64,000 bases of DNA from NCBI RefSeq assembly GCF_039544005.1, contig NZ_BAABKV010000001.1:6076001-6140000 (forward strand), in the 5' to 3' direction. A program made the translations under genes and the position numbers. Every line of letters starts with the position of its first letter. Position 1 is the stretch's first letter. Of the stretch, positions 61,195 through 64,000 are shown in pieces. The notes below the pieces were generated by a model. That model had not been told where the DNA came from. It worked only from the letters and a program-made list of their open reading frames with translations, and searched no databases. The stretch comes from Kitasatospora paranensis (GTDB taxonomy: Bacteria; Actinomycetota; Actinomycetes; Streptomycetales; Streptomycetaceae).

Positions 61195-61991
61195 TCAGCG
61201 GGACTCGTCCACCAGCGCGTTGTAGGCGGCCACCTGCGCCCTGCGGGCCGTCCGCCCGAGGGGGCGAGCACGTCACGCCGGGCGGCCATCTCGGAGGCGG
61301 AGACGGCCGCGCCGTGCCCACCGGAGGCGATCGCCAGCAGCGCGGCGACCTGCTGCGCCGACTGCAGCACCCGCACCGCCCGCGGCGGGTAGCCGGGCGC
61401 CAGCAGCTCGGCATGGCCGCGCCGGCGGTACGTCTCCAGCGCCCGCAGCGCCTCCGGGCCGGCCCCGGCGACGTCCAGCCGGGTGAGCAGCGCGGTGGCC
61501 TCCCGCAGGCCGTCGGCGAGTTCGAACTCGGCCTCGTGCAGCGAGGGGACGTCCGCGGGCGGCCCGTCGTTCACGGTGGCGCAGCGCCACAGCACGGTGG
61601 CCGTCCGGTCCCCGGCGGGCCCGTGCACCGTCACCTCGGGGACGAAGCCGATCGGCGCCCCGACCGCGAGCACGGCCTCGCCGGCGGCGAGCGCCGCCGC
61701 GTTGAACGGGGCCGGGCCGGTCAGCCCGAGCGGGTGCCCGGCGGTCGGCAGCGCCAGCCGCAGGCCCTGGACGCCCAGGACCCGGAGCCGGCCGAGCGCC
61801 CAGCTGAGGCCGTGCAGGTCGCCGTCGGCGTCGCCGGGCAGCCCGGTGACCCGGTGCGGTTCGTCGTCGCCGAGCACGGCGGTGACCACGTCGTCCGGCG
61901 GGGCGGCCCCGGCCAGCAGGGCGTTGCCCCATGCGGTGAGCCGTGCCGACCGCGGCTCCTGGAACGGATTGTCGTCGGGTGTGGCGAGCAT
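61195..61991 (-). CDS. Conserved hypothetical protein, one frame break
   Basis: A 265-aa (repaired) protein, MLATPDDNPFQEPRSARLTA, with a compact alpha/beta composition and no signal or membrane segment. I do not recognise the family. The long frame loses sense after RRDVLAP; one more base in the G5 run 61260-61264 gives LGRTARRAQVAAYNALVDES and a stop 15 bp from the convergent response regulator gene. TAGGCT lies 6 nt before the ATG (62003-61998), a leaderless arrangement. Confidence 0.8.
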
Positions 61992-62193
61992 CCCGCCAGC
62001 CTACGGACTGCGCGGCCATCCGCGTGGCGTAGGTTTGCCTCTGTGCCGCGGTGCACCCCGTCCCCGCCCCACCCGACCGGCGGAGTACGCTGCCCCGCGC
62101 GCACCGACTAGTCGACACGAGTGGACCGCACCCCGAGGACCCGATGCCGCCGGACCTCGGACGGCCGAAATCTGCATTGGGGAAGGCGTAGGC

Positions 62194-62985
62194 ATGAGCG
62201 ACGTGCTGGAGCTGGTGGACGTATCCGTGGTCCGGGAGGGGCGCGCGCTGATCGACCAGGTCTCCTGGTCGGTCGCCGAGGGCGAGCGCTGGGTGATCCT
62301 GGGCCCGAACGGCGCCGGTAAGACGACCCTGCTCCAGGTCGCCTCCACCTACCTCTTCCCGACCTCCGGCACCACCGCCGTCCTGGGCGAGAAGCTCGGT
62401 TCGGTGGACGTCTTCGAGCTCCGGGCCCGGATCGGCCTCGCCAGCGCCGCGATGTTCGACAAGCTGCCCGGCGAGCAGACCGTCCTGCAGACGGTGCTCA
62501 CCGCCGCCTGGGGCATGACCGCCACCTGGCACGAGCAGTACGACGTCAGCGACGAGACCCGGGCGCTCGCCCTGCTCGACCGGATGGGCATGGCCGGCTA
62601 CACCACCCGCCGGTTCGGCACCCTCTCCGAGGGCGAGCGCAAGCGGACGCTGATCGCCCGCGCGCTGATGACCGACCCCGAGCTGCTGCTGCTCGACGAG
62701 CCCGCGGCCGGCCTGGACCTCGGCGGCCGCGAGGACCTCGTCCGCCGCCTCGGCGCGCTCGCCCAGGACCCGTACGCGCCGTCGATGGCGATGGTCACCC
62801 ACCACGTCGAGGAGATCGCGCCCGGCTTCACCCACGTGCTGATGATCCGTCAGGGCAAGGTGCTGACCGCCGGTCCGATCGACACCGAGCTGACCGCCCG
62901 CAACCTGTCGCTCTGCTTCGGCCTGCCGCTGACCCTGGAGCGGCACGGCGACCGCTGGTCCGCGCAGGGCCTGCCGCTCGGCTGA
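62194..62985 (+). CDS. Stand-alone ABC ATPase
   Basis: A 263-aa ATPase subunit: Walker A LGPNGAGKTTLL, Q-loop region IGLASAAMF, signature LSEGERKR (variant of LSGGQ), Walker B LLLLDEPAAGLD, and switch His in MVTHHVEEIA. No permease or binding protein is adjacent. It resembles ModF/YlmA-type iron or molybdate-related ATPases found alone in actinobacteria. GGGGAAGG lies seven bases before the ATG. Confidence 0.9.
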   Translation: MSDVLELVDVSVVREGRALIDQVSWSVAEGERWVILGPNGAGKTTLLQVASTYLFPTSGTTAVLGEKLGSVDVFELRARIGLASAAMFDKLPGEQTVLQTVLTAAWGMTATWHEQYDVSDETRALALLDRMGMAGYTTRRFGTLSEGERKRTLIARALMTDPELLLLDEPAAGLDLGGREDLVRRLGALAQDPYAPSMAMVTHHVEEIAPGFTHVLMIRQGKVLTAGPIDTELTARNLSLCFGLPLTLERHGDRWSAQGLPLG

Positions 62986-63004
62986 CCCGCCGTCGGCACC
63001 CTCG

Positions 63005-63027
63005 GGCCGCCGGCCTGGCCGGCGGCC
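63005..63027 (+). terminator. Terminator of the solo ABC ATPase gene
   Basis: Perfect 11-bp arms GGCCGCCGGCC / GGCCGGCGGCC around a single T. Confidence 0.65.
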
Positions 63028-63139
63028 TGAACCACTGAACTCCACTGAACCCGGGGGCGACCGCACGCACGACCGGTTTCCGTCCCTCCACCTGCGGGAA
63101 GCTACGCGTCACAGGCGTTCCCCTCCCTAGGATGGCTCC

Positions 63140-63562
63140 GTGGACAGCTGGATCTGGTGGCTCCTGGCCGCCGTCGGCCTCGGCATACCGCTGGTGATCA
63201 CCGCGATGCCCGAGTTCGCCATGTTCTCGGTGGGCGCCGGCGCGGCCGCGGCGACGGCGGCGCTCGGCGCCGGCGTGGTGGCGCAGTTCCTGGTCTTCGT
63301 CGGGGTGTCGGTCGCCCTGCTGGTGTTCGTCCGGCCCATCGCCTACCGCCAGTTGCAGAAGGGTCCGCAGATCCGTACCGGCGTCGAGGCGCTGGTGGGC
63401 GCGAGCGCGCTCGTACAGGAGAAGGTCGACGGGGAGGGCGGCCGGATCAAGCTCAACGGCGAGATCTGGTCGGCCCGGGCGCTCGACCCCGGCCGTGTCT
63501 ACGAGCCGGGGCAGCAGGTCGACGTCGTCGAAATCCAGGGCGCCACCGCCCTGGTCGTCTAG
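63140..63562 (+). CDS. NfeD-family membrane protein
   Basis: A 140-aa short NfeD: three membrane segments (WIWWLLAAVGLGIPLVITAM; MFSVGAGAAAATAALGAG; AQFLVFVGVSVALLVFV) followed by an OB-fold domain (GVEALVGASALVQEKVDGEG, GEIWSARALDPGRVYEPGQQ). It is typically paired with an SPFH/stomatin protein, present 9 bp downstream. TAGGAT (63128-63133) lies 6 nt before the GTG, so the transcript is probably leaderless. Confidence 0.92.
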   Translation: MDSWIWWLLAAVGLGIPLVITAMPEFAMFSVGAGAAAATAALGAGVVAQFLVFVGVSVALLVFVRPIAYRQLQKGPQIRTGVEALVGASALVQEKVDGEGGRIKLNGEIWSARALDPGRVYEPGQQVDVVEIQGATALVV

Positions 63563-63571
63563 GGGAGAAAC

Positions 63572-64000
63572 GTGGAACCCGTCCTCATCGTGCTGGTCGT
63601 CCTGGTCGTGGTGGCCTTCATCGCGCTGATCAAGACGATTCAGGTGATCCCGCAGGCCAGCGCGGCGATCGTCGAGCGCTTCGGCCGCTACACCCGCACC
63701 CTGAGCGCGGGCCTCAACATCGTGGTGCCGTTCATCGACACCATCCGCAACCGGATCGACCTGCGCGAGCAGGTCGTGCCGTTCCCGCCGCAGCCGGTCA
63801 TCACCTCGGACAACCTCGTCGTCAACATCGACACCGTCATCTACTACCAGGTGACCGACCCGCGCGCCGCCACCTACGAGGTCGCCAGCTACATCCAGGC
63901 GATCGAGCAGCTCACCGTCACGACGCTGCGCAACATCATCGGCTCGATGGACCTGGAGTCCACCCTGACCTCCCGCGAGGTCATCAACGCTGGCCTGCGC
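63572..64000 (+). CDS. SPFH/band-7 (stomatin-like) protein, N-terminal part
   Basis: The first 143 codons. An N-terminal membrane segment (VLIVLVVLVVVAFIALI) is followed by the SPFH domain: VIPQASAAIVERFGRYTRTL, then SAGLNIVVPFIDTIRNRIDL, REQVVPFPPQPVITSDNLVV and LTVTTLRNIIGSMDLESTLT. It scaffolds membrane microdomains with its NfeD partner. GGGGAGAAAC precedes the GTG. The gene runs off the window. Confidence 0.95.
   Translation, partial: MEPVLIVLVVLVVVAFIALIKTIQVIPQASAAIVERFGRYTRTLSAGLNIVVPFIDTIRNRIDLREQVVPFPPQPVITSDNLVVNIDTVIYYQVTDPRAATYEVASYIQAIEQLTVTTLRNIIGSMDLESTLTSREVINAGLR

Overview
The window is very GC-rich, dense actinobacterial chromosome of the Streptomycetaceae (Streptomyces or Kitasatospora). 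This rests on the third-position G/C bias, GTG starts, -10 boxes of the TANNNT type, CebR and DasR-like operator boxes, and marker genes that are syntenic in Streptomyces: ccr, the GATC-binding nucleoid protein Gbn, moaA, the fabG-fabI pair and an FHA-ABC transporter. I see no rRNA, tRNA, CRISPR array, prophage or insertion sequence.

Layout. 1-3509: end of an ethylmalonyl-CoA pathway locus (ccr, a TetR regulator, a double-domain 3-hydroxyacyl-CoA dehydrogenase). 3941-5722: an internally deleted Uma2 remnant, then a TetR-MFS efflux operon with twin operators. 6602-9019: a FluG/NodGS-type glutamine synthetase followed by an amidohydrolase. 9045-13756: divergent CBM2 cellulases (GH5 and GH48) under CebR boxes, sharing a 224-bp perfect inverted repeat. 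13937-17383: a secreted subtilase, a membrane protein, a HipA-like kinase and an SRPBCC protein. 17512-28445: an exopolysaccharide cluster (two GT4 glycosyltransferases, a WbaP-like initiating transferase, O-antigen-ligase-like polymerase, MurJ/Wzx-like flippase, NodB deacetylase, Wzz-like protein, FemAB/BioF2-like acyltransferase, convergent GH26 hydrolase).

28805-36573: a secreted hypothetical protein, an ABC-F protein preceded by a 7-codon leader ORF, gbn, an enoyl-CoA hydratase, a five-gene Asp23/AmaP envelope-stress operon and an SDR. 36622-43502: a secreted beta-helix protein with a DasR-like box, SURF1, a DnaQ-like exonuclease with a BRCT-like tail, a zinc alcohol dehydrogenase of atypical codon use, and a DUF485/sodium-solute symporter pair. 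43599-50431: moaA, a small Cys/His protein, DUF3099, KptA, TldE-TldD and a metallo-beta-lactamase-fold protein. 50729-56464: fabG-fabI, a GntR regulator divergent from an MFS transporter with its 40-aa partner, SixA and SerB. 56686-64000: an FHA-ABC transporter, a sensor kinase/response regulator pair, a hypothetical protein, a solo ABC ATPase, NfeD and a truncated SPFH protein.

A property of the whole window is that at least 17 single-base losses, all consistent with missing G or C in G/C runs, break 13 otherwise intact genes. The direction is always the same and conserved reading resumes in the next frame, so I read these as consensus errors rather than real pseudogenes and give the genes their full repaired span. 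A second recurring feature is the leaderless start: at least eight genes have a TANNNT -10 box 6-7 nt before the start codon and no Shine-Dalgarno sequence.
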